Positions 1 through 7,702 of a stretch of 10,727 bases of DNA are shown here, piece by piece. The notes beneath the pieces are model-generated. The model searched no databases. It was not told the origin of the DNA and was given only the letters and a program-made list of their open reading frames with translations. Position 1 is the first letter of the stretch, and each line of letters starts with the position of its first letter. Made by a program: the position numbers and the translations under genes. Location: positions 1 to 10,727 of the forward strand of contig CALPIT020000068.1 in the NCBI GenBank assembly GCA_943323705.2. Reading direction: 5' to 3'. The DNA is from Streptomyces griseus (GTDB taxonomy: Bacteria; Bacteroidota; Bacteroidia; Chitinophagales; Chitinophagaceae).

Positions 1-38
1 GGGTGTAAATGTAAGGAGTTATTTTGAAAATGGTGGAT

Positions 39-137
39 GGTTTAAGGGTTTAAAACGCTGGTTTAAGGGTTTAAAACGTTCCCCTGGTTTAAGGGTTTAA
101 ATCGCTTCGCTGGTTTAAGGGTTTAATTCGCTACGCT
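39..137. repeat. Tandem array of four 14-base repeats with 7- or 12-base spacers
   Basis: The 14-mer GGTTTAAGGGTTTA occurs exactly at 39-52, 60-73, 86-99 and 112-125. The spacers between copies are 7 bases (53-59) and then 12 bases (74-85, 100-111, 126-137), giving periods of 21, 26 and 26. The last two spacers are themselves related (core CGCTTCGCT versus CGCTACGCT). The array fills the gene-free stretch downstream of the minus-strand ppx gene and may continue beyond the left edge of the window. Bases 1-38 show no gene or recognisable signal. The repeat is too short and its spacers too similar for a CRISPR. It resembles dispersed intergenic repeats; its function is unknown. Confidence 0.9.
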
Positions 138-154
138 GGTTGAACCCTTAAACC
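112..154 (-). repeat. Inverted repeat / hairpin downstream of ppx
   Basis: The arm at 112-123 (GGTTTAAGGGTT) is the exact reverse complement of 143-154. With A-T and G-T pairs the stem can be extended inward by five more pairs, leaving a loop of about nine bases (129-137). It would form in the 3' part of a ppx transcript, 25 to 70 bases past the stop codon. No T-run follows on the minus strand, so it is not a standard intrinsic terminator. It could still stop transcription or protect the RNA 3' end (inference). Confidence 0.6.
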
Positions 155-180
155 TTTAAACCGTTAAACCATTGAACCTT
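145..180 (-). repeat. TTTAANGG octamer tract abutting the ppx stop codon
   Basis: Read on the minus strand, directly after the TGA stop and two or three bases, come four octamers of the form TTTAANGG (the first has C at position 3). The variable sixth base is T, C, A and G in turn, so all four bases are represented once. The tract runs into the inverted 14-mer array. The same octamer follows the stop codon of the plus-strand RlmB-type gene at 9893. Confidence 0.8.
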
Positions 181-1067
181 CAATCCTTCTTCCCCAACTC
201 CTCCCACAAATGATGAATCAAACCATCTGCTAAGCCAATTTTGGGGACATAGATTTCTTCAGCATTAGCCCATCTCATGGCATTTACATAAACCTGTAAA
301 GCAGGAACGATAACATCTGCGCGGTCTTCACGTAAGTTGTATAGTTGGATTCGTTCTTTTAAATTGACGTTACTTAATTCTTTATAATAATCTCTTAGTA
401 AATCTATACTGAGCGGTTTGCCATCTTTTTTCTTACTCATAGAAAATACCTTGTTGATGTTTCCGCCGCTGCCAATTGCGATAATGTCCTTATGAGTCCT
501 TGTGGCTTGTTTGATATTCTCTTTCATGGATTCCCATTCATTATCTAGAACTAAGCCCTTTAATAATCGGATTGTTCCAATATTAAATGATTTTTTAAAA
601 CTCAGTTTCCCATTTCCAAAAACAGAAATTTCAGTACTGCCGCCGCCAACGTCGATATACATATAGCTGTGGTCTTTGTCCATGTTTTCTGCTATATGAT
701 TTTCATAAACGATATTAGCTTCCAGTTCTCCGGAGATTACTTCTATATCAAGACCGGTTTCTTTTTTTACAATCGAAAGTATTTTTTCAGTGTTTTTAGC
801 ATCTCTCATAGCACTTGTAGCGCAGGCTTTGATGGCATCCACATGATAGGCATTGATTAAATGTCGGAACGCTTTTAAGGTTTGTATGAGCATCTGTGTC
901 TTCTCATCCGAAATGAGGCCTGTTTCAAAAACATCAAAACCTAATCTCAAGGGTACACGAATTAAATTCAACTTATTAAAAGATGTTGAATTGTCTGCGT
1001 TTTCAATCACTTCTGTGATTAAAAGCCTTGCTGCGTTACTTCCTATATCTATTGCGGCTAATTTCAA
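180..1067 (-). CDS. ppx: Ppx/GppA family phosphatase (exopolyphosphatase or pppGpp phosphohydrolase)
   Basis: This 295-residue protein belongs to the Ppx/GppA branch of the actin/Hsp70-like ATPase fold. These enzymes remove the terminal phosphate of polyphosphate or convert pppGpp to ppGpp in the cytosol. Visible motifs are the first phosphate loop DIGSN (7-11), ACATSAMRDA (81-90), ISGELEA (111-117) with the probable catalytic Glu116, the second phosphate loop DVGGGSTE (139-146), GSGGN (199-203) and RADVIVPA (249-256). The length fits the short two-domain form without a C-terminal HD domain. The start is a TTG at 1065-1067; no ATG or GTG lies in frame just upstream, and the family motif begins four residues later. 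It lies 108 bases downstream of ppk1 in the same direction. A TATATTTG box on the minus strand (1184 to 1177), overlapping the ppk1 stop, could be its own promoter, but no -33 box is clear. Substrate cannot be decided from sequence; the ppk1 neighbour favours polyphosphate. Confidence 0.9.
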   Translation of the reverse strand: MKLAAIDIGSNAARLLITEVIENADNSTSFNKLNLIRVPLRLGFDVFETGLISDEKTQMLIQTLKAFRHLINAYHVDAIKACATSAMRDAKNTEKILSIVKKETGLDIEVISGELEANIVYENHIAENMDKDHSYMYIDVGGGSTEISVFGNGKLSFKKSFNIGTIRLLKGLVLDNEWESMKENIKQATRTHKDIIAIGSGGNINKVFSMSKKKDGKPLSIDLLRDYYKELSNVNLKERIQLYNLREDRADVIVPALQVYVNAMRWANAEEIYVPKIGLADGLIHHLWEELGKKD

Positions 1068-1175
1068 TTGCTTAATTTGAAGTGCAAATTTGGTGAAAAT
1101 ATGCTTGAACGCTAAATTAATCTATCCACCACATGTGACTAATGAAAAATAAAATTGGTACTATGATAAAGGTCA

Positions 1176-3266
1176 TCAAATATAAAAGTCAGGAATTGCA
1201 GAATTACCTCTCTTTTTATGCAGGTAATTATAGATGTCAACTTGGGATCTTACTTTCTTTGTATTTCGTGGGTTGACATAAATATTGTTTTGCTCATTAT
1301 TGAGGATTCTTGCTTTGATGTTGTCTTTCAACTGAATGTTTAGAATATCTTTTATTTCGTTAATTAGATTTTTATCAAGTACCGGACAAGCCGCTTCAAC
1401 TCTATGGTCAATATTCCTTACCATCCAATCGCAAGAGGAAATATAAACTTTCTCATGGCCGCTATTATGAAAGATCATAACCCTTGCGTGCTCTAGATAT
1501 TCATCAACAATGCTTATCGCTTGAACAGGTGTTTTGAATTTTTTATTTTCAGTGTACATGCAACAAATACCTCTGATTATCATTTTGATTTCAACACCAG
1601 CTTTTGCGGCAGCATATAGTTTTTCAATTAATAGCTCGTCGCTGAGTGAATTAACCTTTAATGTGATAGCGGCTTTTTTATTTTGATGGGCATGTTTTAT
1701 TTCTTTGTCAATAAGCAATTCGAGCTGTTTTCGCATATCAGTTGGCGAAACCAAAAGTGTTTTACATGACTTTAAAATAAGTTGTTTGCTCAAAGGTTTT
1801 TCTAAATAGTTAAAAATCCTATTGGCATCAGCCATGATATTGTTATTGGAAGTCAATAAGCAATGATCGCCATAGGCGAGGGCTGTGTTCTCATTTAAAT
1901 TACCGGTGCTCACAAATCCGTAGTGAATAATTTTCTTGTTGATTCTCTTTTTTATTACGCATAGTTTGGCATGGATTTTCATTCTGGGCACACCTAATAA
2001 TACCTTTACTCCGGCTTCTTCCAAAGCTGTTTTCCATTCCAAGTTCGCTTCTTCATCAAACCTCGCTCTAAGCTCAATCATTACAGTAACATCTTTGCCG
2101 TTTCTTACCGCATTAATTAACGCATTAATGATTTTAGAACGCGAGGCCAATCTGTAACAAGTGATTTTTATGCTGATAACATCCGGATCGATAGCGGCCT
2201 CTCTTAACAAATCAATTACAGAATTGAAAGAATGATAAGGGAAATGTAGCATGATGTCTTTGCTCAAAACTACTTTAGATACACTATTTGTATTTCTCAA
2301 CTGGGGATGAGTAAAAGGCTCTTTTCGTAAATTATTCTCATTAAAAACAACAGTTGGAAAATTCATGAAATCTTTAAAATTATGAATCCTACCACCAGGA
2401 ATGAGGTTGTCTTTATGAGACAGCCCCAATCTTCCTATCAAGTAATTTAGTAGAGCAGGAGGTATTTCTCTGTCGTAAACCAATCTCACCGGCTTTCCTT
2501 TTTTTCTGTTCTTTAATCCTTTTTCTATTTTCTGGATGAAAGAAGTGGAGACGTCATTATCAATGTCGATTTCAGCATCTCTGGTTACTTTAATGGCATG
2601 AGCCGAAAAGGTGTCGTATCCGAAAAAAGAAAAAATATTGGGCAAACAATACCTGATAATGTCCTCCAATAATATTATTTGTTTTTCTGTGTTTTTTGTG
2701 GGAAGGATAATGAACCGAGACATGATTTTTGTGGGAACTGGTATCAATGCAAATTTCTCAGCAATTGATTTATCCTTTTTGGAAAGTGTACAAGCAAGAT
2801 AAATATACTTGTCATTCAATGCAGGGAAATTAGTGATGCTTTCAATCATCAATGGTACAATGTGACTTCTAACTTGTTCGTTGAAATATTTAAGAATGAA
2901 TTTCTGTTGCTGGATGTTTAGCTTTTTCTCGTTAGTGAGAAAGATTTTCTTCTTTTTTAATTCTCTTTGAATTTCATTCCAAATTTGATCGAAATCATTT
3001 TGCAAAGTGAGAACTTTTTCATGAATGGATTCAAGTATGCTCTCAGGATCCAACTCCAAATGCATCCTTGATCTCGCATCAATTTGCATCATTCGTTTAA
3101 GGGTAGCTACTCTTACCCTGAAAAATTCATCTAGATTATTAGAAAATATGCCAAGGAATTTTATTCTTTCTCTGAGTGGCACCGTTTTGTCTGCTGCTTC
3201 TTGCAAAACGCGACTATTAAATGAAAGCCAGCTGATATCTCTTATTATTGTTTTTCTCTTCTGCAA
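1176..3266 (-). CDS. ppk1: Polyphosphate kinase 1
   Basis: PPK1 reversibly polymerises the gamma-phosphate of ATP into inorganic polyphosphate, usually at the membrane. The 696-residue length is normal. The N-terminal domain opens with ISWLSFN (11-17) and the conserved stretch around FLGIFSNNLDEFFRVRVA (37-54). Two phospholipase-D-like catalytic domains follow: YRLASRSKI (371-379), then His432 in KIHAK, matching the autophosphorylated histidine (His435 in E. coli), and His600 in IFHNSG, probably matching His592. The block VYISSCDWMVRN (607-618) is intact except that Cys replaces the usual Ala of SADW. The start is TTG at 3264-3266: the codon just upstream is an in-frame TAA and ISWLSFN begins only ten residues in, so no other start fits. 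No Shine-Dalgarno sequence is visible. The gene lies 105 bases after the membrane-protein gene and 108 bases before ppx, all on the minus strand; shared transcription is possible but not shown. Confidence 0.97.
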   Translation of the reverse strand: MQKRKTIIRDISWLSFNSRVLQEAADKTVPLRERIKFLGIFSNNLDEFFRVRVATLKRMMQIDARSRMHLELDPESILESIHEKVLTLQNDFDQIWNEIQRELKKKKIFLTNEKKLNIQQQKFILKYFNEQVRSHIVPLMIESITNFPALNDKYIYLACTLSKKDKSIAEKFALIPVPTKIMSRFIILPTKNTEKQIILLEDIIRYCLPNIFSFFGYDTFSAHAIKVTRDAEIDIDNDVSTSFIQKIEKGLKNRKKGKPVRLVYDREIPPALLNYLIGRLGLSHKDNLIPGGRIHNFKDFMNFPTVVFNENNLRKEPFTHPQLRNTNSVSKVVLSKDIMLHFPYHSFNSVIDLLREAAIDPDVISIKITCYRLASRSKIINALINAVRNGKDVTVMIELRARFDEEANLEWKTALEEAGVKVLLGVPRMKIHAKLCVIKKRINKKIIHYGFVSTGNLNENTALAYGDHCLLTSNNNIMADANRIFNYLEKPLSKQLILKSCKTLLVSPTDMRKQLELLIDKEIKHAHQNKKAAITLKVNSLSDELLIEKLYAAAKAGVEIKMIIRGICCMYTENKKFKTPVQAISIVDEYLEHARVMIFHNSGHEKVYISSCDWMVRNIDHRVEAACPVLDKNLINEIKDILNIQLKDNIKARILNNEQNNIYVNPRNTKKVRSQVDIYNYLHKKRGNSAIPDFYI

Positions 3267-3371
3267 TTAAGTAAAAATTGAGACGTGAAATTAGCGCATC
3301 TTGAATAGATAATTGTTATTCCAATATTAAATTTTAAAACTTCGAAAGATTGAAAAATAGTCAGGATTATT

Positions 3372-4370
3372 TTAGCTTTTTTGTTTATTAAGAGAAGGAA
3401 TAATGATTAAAGAAATGAGACCGATAATGATGATGAGTCCGGTAGAAACACCCCACATCACCCATCCGAAAGCTTTGCCAAGCGGAGCGTTAATGCCATA
3501 TAGCAATAAAGTTTGCATGACAAAAATAGGGAAGGAGCCGATTCCCCCAGGAGTAACAATCATAGAAAGGGTAGCGAGTGTGAGTACAGAAAATGCGGCT
3601 TCAATGGGTAATGATGAAGTGCCATCCATTCCTTTGAATCCAACATAAATCTGGCCAAGGTACATGGCCCAAATGAAAATCGTATGTAACAGAAATAGTT
3701 TTCTTTTTTTTAATTGTTTGATTGTTTTAAAACCTTCACCAACACCGGAAATGAAATTGTGTATACCAATGATGATTTTGTTGTCAGGTTTTTTTCGTGA
3801 TAACCATTTCATTAATTTCCAAATCGTAAACAGGACTAAAAAAATGATTACAAATTTCAACAAAAGATTACTACCAGATGAAGAAGACATCTCCTCCCAT
3901 TCTTTTTTAAAATAGCCTCCGATAAGCTGTATTTGTATCAAGATGGTTATCCCAATAAAAATGGCGTAACATATCAAATCAAAACTTCTTTCAACAATAA
4001 TGGTTCCTACCAGTTTGTCGACTTTCAGTTTCTCATATTTTGCTAAAAAAGTACATTTCAATAATTCTCCTAGTCTGGGAACGGCAGCATTGGCAAGATA
4101 GCCAATCATCGTTACCGTAAACAAATTTGATAATTTAGGTTTGTATCCCAACGGTTCCATGAGTAATCTCCATCTTAATGATCTGCTGATATGGCTCAAA
4201 ATGCTCATGAGGGCAACAGGCAAAATGATTCTATAGTCTGCATTTTGGATAGCAGCATAAAATTCCTTTTTTTCAGGTTCAGTCATAGATTTCAATTGCC
4301 ACCATACCAGAAATAATCCGCCACCAAGAAAAATTACATATTGTAAAATGGATAGTAATCTTTTGTTCAT
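3372..4370 (-). CDS. Flippase-like membrane protein of the lysylphosphatidylglycerol synthase TM family (UPF0104)
   Basis: This 332-residue polytopic inner-membrane protein has about eight or nine hydrophobic segments (roughly 7-25, 47-62, 82-97, 124-150, 169-190, 224-245, 256-273, 280-292, 302-325). It matches the flippase-like domain family that also forms the membrane half of MprF. The supporting signatures are PRLGE (98-102), VERSFDL (126-132) and GGIGSFP (275-281). It lacks the soluble aminoacyl-transferase domain of MprF, so it is not itself expected to make lysyl-phosphatidylglycerol; transport of a lipid or lipid-linked molecule is a family-level inference. The start is ATG (4368-4370), 44 bases after the panC stop on the same strand, so co-transcription with panC is likely. 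In other Bacteroidota, as I recall, this gene often sits near panC and panD. Confidence 0.85.
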   Translation of the reverse strand: MNKRLLSILQYVIFLGGGLFLVWWQLKSMTEPEKKEFYAAIQNADYRIILPVALMSILSHISRSLRWRLLMEPLGYKPKLSNLFTVTMIGYLANAAVPRLGELLKCTFLAKYEKLKVDKLVGTIIVERSFDLICYAIFIGITILIQIQLIGGYFKKEWEEMSSSSGSNLLLKFVIIFLVLFTIWKLMKWLSRKKPDNKIIIGIHNFISGVGEGFKTIKQLKKRKLFLLHTIFIWAMYLGQIYVGFKGMDGTSSLPIEAAFSVLTLATLSMIVTPGGIGSFPIFVMQTLLLYGINAPLGKAFGWVMWGVSTGLIIIIGLISLIIIPSLNKQKS

Positions 4371-4414
4371 AAGCTACAAGATACAAATGCTTGACTAAAA
4401 AATCGGGATTCGAA

Positions 4415-5266
4415 TTATTTGATGGGATTAATTAATGTCATGTTATCTATCAGTCTTATTTTATTTACGGAAGCGGCAATTAATGCAACAATACCATTTC
4501 TAGAAGTCGTGTTTTCCAATGGATTTAAATGGCAATCAGTTAATTCGACATAATCAATATCAAATCCTTTTTCAGATATCATTTTTTTTGCTTCGTAGAT
4601 TATGTTCTCATTTGAAAGATTGGCGATATTAGATTTCATGTACATTAATGCGCTGAAAATTACTGTGGCATTTTGTCTTTCATCTTTCGAAAGCCTTCTG
4701 TTTCTGCTACTCATGGCAAGCCCGTCAGATTCTCTAACTGTAGGTGCTATAACCAAATGAACATCCATATTTCTGAGGCTGATCATTTTTTCAATAACCA
4801 TACATTGTTGGTAATCTTTTTGTCCAAGATATAATGTGTTACAGGGAATAATTCTTAACAGCCTTTCAACCACCATACATACACCCTGAAAGTGTCCCGG
4901 CCTGTATTTTCCTTCTAAAATAGATTCAAGATATCCAAGTTCGTAGTTTATTTTGACAAATTCTTCCGGGTAAATTTCGGTTGTTGAGGGTAAAAATAAG
5001 ACATCGCAACCTGCCTCTTCAAGCATAGAGATATCAGATTCAATTGTTATTGGGTATTTTTCGAAATCCAGAGGATTGTTAAATTGGGTTGGATTTACGA
5101 ATATACTGCAGACTGTAAGTGAATTAGCGGCTTTACTTTTAATAATTAGAGAGATATGTCCTTCGTGTAATGCACCCATGGTAGGAACAAAGCCAATGGA
5201 TTGGTTTTCCTCCATTTTAATAAGTAAATAATTATGAATATCAGCCGCTTTTTTAAAAATAATCAT
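4415..5266 (-). CDS. panC: Pantoate--beta-alanine ligase (pantothenate synthetase)
   Basis: PanC joins pantoate and beta-alanine using ATP, by way of a pantoyl-adenylate, to give pantothenate for coenzyme A synthesis in the cytosol. The 283-residue length is typical. The HIGH-like motif PTMGALHEGH (28-37) carries His34 and His37. Also present are NPTQF (58-62) for pantoate binding, GKYRPGHFQGV (119-129), GQKDYQQ (148-154) and the KMSKS-equivalent loop RESDGLAMSSRNR (178-190). All key motifs look intact. The ATG start at 5264-5266 lies about 26 residues before the first motif, as usual. It is the first gene leftward from the divergent region at 5267-5368. No panD (aspartate decarboxylase, the source of beta-alanine) is seen in the window. 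Confidence 0.97.
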   Translation of the reverse strand: MIIFKKAADIHNYLLIKMEENQSIGFVPTMGALHEGHISLIIKSKAANSLTVCSIFVNPTQFNNPLDFEKYPITIESDISMLEEAGCDVLFLPSTTEIYPEEFVKINYELGYLESILEGKYRPGHFQGVCMVVERLLRIIPCNTLYLGQKDYQQCMVIEKMISLRNMDVHLVIAPTVRESDGLAMSSRNRRLSKDERQNATVIFSALMYMKSNIANLSNENIIYEAKKMISEKGFDIDYVELTDCHLNPLENTTSRNGIVALIAASVNKIRLIDNMTLINPIK

Positions 5267-5368
5267 GAGTTTGAAATTGCTTGACTTGTCTATTTTACCA
5301 AAATTTTTGAATAAATATCAGTACTTTTGCAGACAATTTAAAAATATTGCGCAATTAATAAAGCACAA
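5267..5368. promoter_or_regulatory. Divergent promoter region between panC and the GT5-like gene
   Basis: These 102 AT-rich bases must supply the promoters for both directions. Rightward, TACTTTTG at 5322-5329 is an exact match to the Bacteroidota -7 consensus TAnnTTTG and would give a leader of about 30 to 40 bases before the ATG at 5369. A TTTG at 5306-5309 lies only 12 bases upstream of it, shorter than the usual gap to the -33 box, so the upstream element is unclear. Leftward, AAATTTTG on the minus strand (5306 to 5299) differs at one base from the same consensus and lies 33 bases before the panC ATG. The rightward call is the better one. Confidence 0.4.
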
Positions 5369-6181
5369 ATGTCTACAAAGAAAAGAATATTATTTATTGC
5401 AAATGAGATTTCTCCATATTTGGAGTTGACTGAATTTGCAGAGGTTGTGAATAAATTGGCAGTATTGTCGAATGACAACAATTTTGAAGTAAGATGTATC
5501 ATGCCAAGATTTGGCGTTATCAACGAACGCAGACATCGATTGCATGAAGTAGTGAGATTATCCGGCATCAATGTTACTATTGATAATGATGATTATCCAT
5601 TGGTGATTAAAGTAGCTTCTCTGCCGAATGCAAGACTTCAGGTTTATTTTCTAGACAACGAAGATTATTTCAAGCGCAAATCAATTTTTACCGACGAAAA
5701 AGACAAATGGTTTGATGACAATGGATTGAGAGCTGTGTTGTTTTGTAAAGGTGCGTTGGAAACTGTAAAGAAATTTGGATGGCCTCCTGATATTATTCAT
5801 TGCAGTGGCTGGATGACAGGATTGATTCCAATGTTTATTAAAGCAGCATATAAAAAAGAACCTGTTTTTAGCAATAGTAAAGTTGTTTTTACAATTGGTA
5901 ACAATACTTTCAAAGAAAAGCTAGGTGCAGATCTCCTCAAGCTCGCTACAATCAATGATTATGTTACTAAAAAAGAATTAGAATTTTATAAGGATAACAA
6001 CAACACGGCAATGTTCAGAGGCGGTGCTCAATTTGCTGATGCCATATCTTTCGGAGCTGAAAAAGTCGATAAAAAATTGACTGAAGAATTTTCAAAAGTG
6101 AAAGGTAAAAAAGTCGTCAAGTTCAATCCTGAATCTGATTTAACAGAGTATTTGCAATTGTATAACGACATTGCGAAATAG
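5369..6181 (+). CDS. Degenerate glycogen/starch-synthase-like (GT5 N-terminal domain) protein
   Basis: This 270-residue protein resembles the N-terminal Rossmann half of GT5 glycogen synthases: beta-strand RILFIANEISPY (6-17), an AEVVN stretch (24-28), WPPDIIH (138-144), and VVFTIGNN (172-179). It stops where the ADP-binding C-terminal half would begin; full enzymes are near 480 residues. The conserved sites are also changed. The KTGG loop aligns with ELTE (19-22), so the ADP-glucose-binding Lys is Glu. HAHDWH aligns with HCSGWM (144-149), losing the catalytic His. The HN of FTVHN becomes GN (177-178). Glycogen synthesis by this protein is therefore unlikely. The gene ends normally and its reading frame is clean, so it is not a decayed pseudogene. 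It is followed after 26 bases by the DUF4270 lipoprotein gene and is divergent from panC, an arrangement I recall from other Bacteroidota. True function unknown. Confidence 0.8.
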   Translation: MSTKKRILFIANEISPYLELTEFAEVVNKLAVLSNDNNFEVRCIMPRFGVINERRHRLHEVVRLSGINVTIDNDDYPLVIKVASLPNARLQVYFLDNEDYFKRKSIFTDEKDKWFDDNGLRAVLFCKGALETVKKFGWPPDIIHCSGWMTGLIPMFIKAAYKKEPVFSNSKVVFTIGNNTFKEKLGADLLKLATINDYVTKKELEFYKDNNNTAMFRGGAQFADAISFGAEKVDKKLTEEFSKVKGKKVVKFNPESDLTEYLQLYNDIAK

Positions 6182-6207
6182 AATTAACTCAATTTAAAAT
6201 TCCATTT

Positions 6208-7698
6208 GTGCTCAAAAGATTTATAAAAGAACCATACTTTCTTGTTTTTGTTTTTTTGATTTTCATTTGGGGCTGTACAAAGCTCGACACTACTACAATA
6301 GGTGGGGATTTAATTCCAGAGGTAGATAATCTCAATACTTTTGCGGATACGCTTGATATCATTTCGACTCAAGGCGTATTTGAAGGCGCATTTAAAGACA
6401 CTACAAAATTGACTTTCGCTGAAAATTATGTTGTTGGGAAAGTTAATGATCCTTTGATGGGTGGAACAACAGCTGCACTTTATTTACAGATGAAACCGCC
6501 ATTTTATCCTTACTTCATCGGAAAGTTGGCGAATGATACTATTGTTCAGGCAGATTCAGTTGTACTTTGCTTAACTTATAAATCATTTTGGGGCGATTCA
6601 ACTCAGCCTTTGCAACTCCAAGCATACACTGTTTCTTCTGCAGCTCATGGAGAATGGGATTCTGCTTACGCTTATAAAAACATCAACTTTGCCCCAGCAC
6701 TTGGAAATGTAATTAGCAATCCGGTTACTGTAGATGTAAGAACGATGCGGAATTATGTAAAAGTGGGCAAATATGATTCTGCTAACAATCAAATCAGAAT
6801 CAAACTTTCAAATGCATTTCGTGATTCACTTTTTACAAGAGATACTGCAAATAATAAAGCTTTTTTAAATGATTCTATTTTTAGGGTATTTAATAATGGC
6901 TTTGCTGTTGTAGCTACTAATGGCAATTCCTTGGTGTATACGAGTTTGATTGATTTTACAACCAGGTTGGAACTGCACTACAAAAGGAAAAATGGCGGTA
7001 TAGTGGATACTACTTATTCCTCCTTTTACTTTAATGCAGGATTGCGTGGTGAATTCTTGAGATTGTCATGTGTAGCCAACAATATCATCAGAAACAGAAC
7101 AGCTTTGCCTAGTGGCGACCAGGAATTGTATTTGCAAACCAATCCTGGCACATTCGCCAATCTTGAAATTCCAGGGTTGACTAACTACGGAAATAAAATA
7201 ATACACCGTGCGGAATTGCAAATCAGACAGATTCCAGATCCTGTGAACGATAGAATTTATGCAGAATCTCCGTTTTTATACATGGATTTAATTGATACGG
7301 GTACTTCAAAATGGAAGCCTATTTACTTTGATTTAAATCCAAGTGCGCCATATGATCCAGACTTTAAAATATTTGGCTATCCTTTCTTGCCTGCAAATGG
7401 AGCCGTTGATGTGAATTATTTTGGCGGAGTTGCAAAAACAAGAAATATTTCCTCAGGTGAGCAAGTATATTACAACATCAATATCAGCAGATATATACAA
7501 CAACTGGCAACAAAAAATACCAATAACTATAAATTCAGACTATTTTCAGCACATAGTTTTATGTATCCTCAATACAGCACTGTAAATGTTCCATATCTTA
7601 ATCCCATTGCATATGGACGGGTTCGTGTGGGCGGAGGCAACAATCCAAATCCTGAATACAGGATGAGATTAAGAGTAATTTATTCCAAAGTAAAATAA
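6208..7698 (+). CDS. DUF4270 family lipoprotein
   Basis: This 496-residue protein begins with a lipoprotein signal peptide: basic residues (Lys3, Arg4, Lys7), a hydrophobic core (10-20) and lipobox IWGC with Cys23 as the lipidation site. The stretch after the cysteine, with a KLD then TTTIGGDLIPE, and the long beta-rich body with repeated tyrosine- and asparagine-rich segments match the Bacteroidota-specific DUF4270 family (PF14092), whose function is not known. No run of acidic residues follows Cys23, so there is no clear surface-export signal; attachment to the outer membrane facing the periplasm is a guess. The start is GTG at 6208-6210, supported by the signal peptide that begins there and by the absence of an ATG. 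Its 26-base gap after the GT5-like gene indicates one operon, closed by the terminator at 7703. Confidence 0.85.
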   Translation: MLKRFIKEPYFLVFVFLIFIWGCTKLDTTTIGGDLIPEVDNLNTFADTLDIISTQGVFEGAFKDTTKLTFAENYVVGKVNDPLMGGTTAALYLQMKPPFYPYFIGKLANDTIVQADSVVLCLTYKSFWGDSTQPLQLQAYTVSSAAHGEWDSAYAYKNINFAPALGNVISNPVTVDVRTMRNYVKVGKYDSANNQIRIKLSNAFRDSLFTRDTANNKAFLNDSIFRVFNNGFAVVATNGNSLVYTSLIDFTTRLELHYKRKNGGIVDTTYSSFYFNAGLRGEFLRLSCVANNIIRNRTALPSGDQELYLQTNPGTFANLEIPGLTNYGNKIIHRAELQIRQIPDPVNDRIYAESPFLYMDLIDTGTSKWKPIYFDLNPSAPYDPDFKIFGYPFLPANGAVDVNYFGGVAKTRNISSGEQVYYNINISRYIQQLATKNTNNYKFRLFSAHSFMYPQYSTVNVPYLNPIAYGRVRVGGGNNPNPEYRMRLRVIYSKVK

Positions 7699-7702
7699 TT
7701 CT

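Noticed and set aside
39..137. CRISPR-like repeat-spacer array
   Set aside because: The repeat is only 14 bases, the spacers are 7 to 12 bases and related to each other, and no cas gene is present.
39..180. Telomere-like TTTAGGG repeats
   Set aside because: The unit is the octamer TTTAANGG in both orientations, inside a bacterial chromosome region between genes; there is no sign of a linear end.
3267..3371. Terminator or promoter between the flippase-like gene and ppk1
   Set aside because: I find no convincing stem with T-run and no exact TAnnTTTG box on the minus strand in these 105 bases.
5338..5571. Small minus-strand frame overlapping the start of the GT5-like gene
   Set aside because: It lies antisense to the conserved N-terminal strand and loop of the GT5-like domain and has no feature of its own.
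5369..6181. Pseudogene call for the truncated glycogen synthase
   Set aside because: The frame is intact, the next gene follows in operon spacing, no remnant of the C-terminal half is found downstream, and a length near 270 residues matches what I recall for Bacteroidota homologues.
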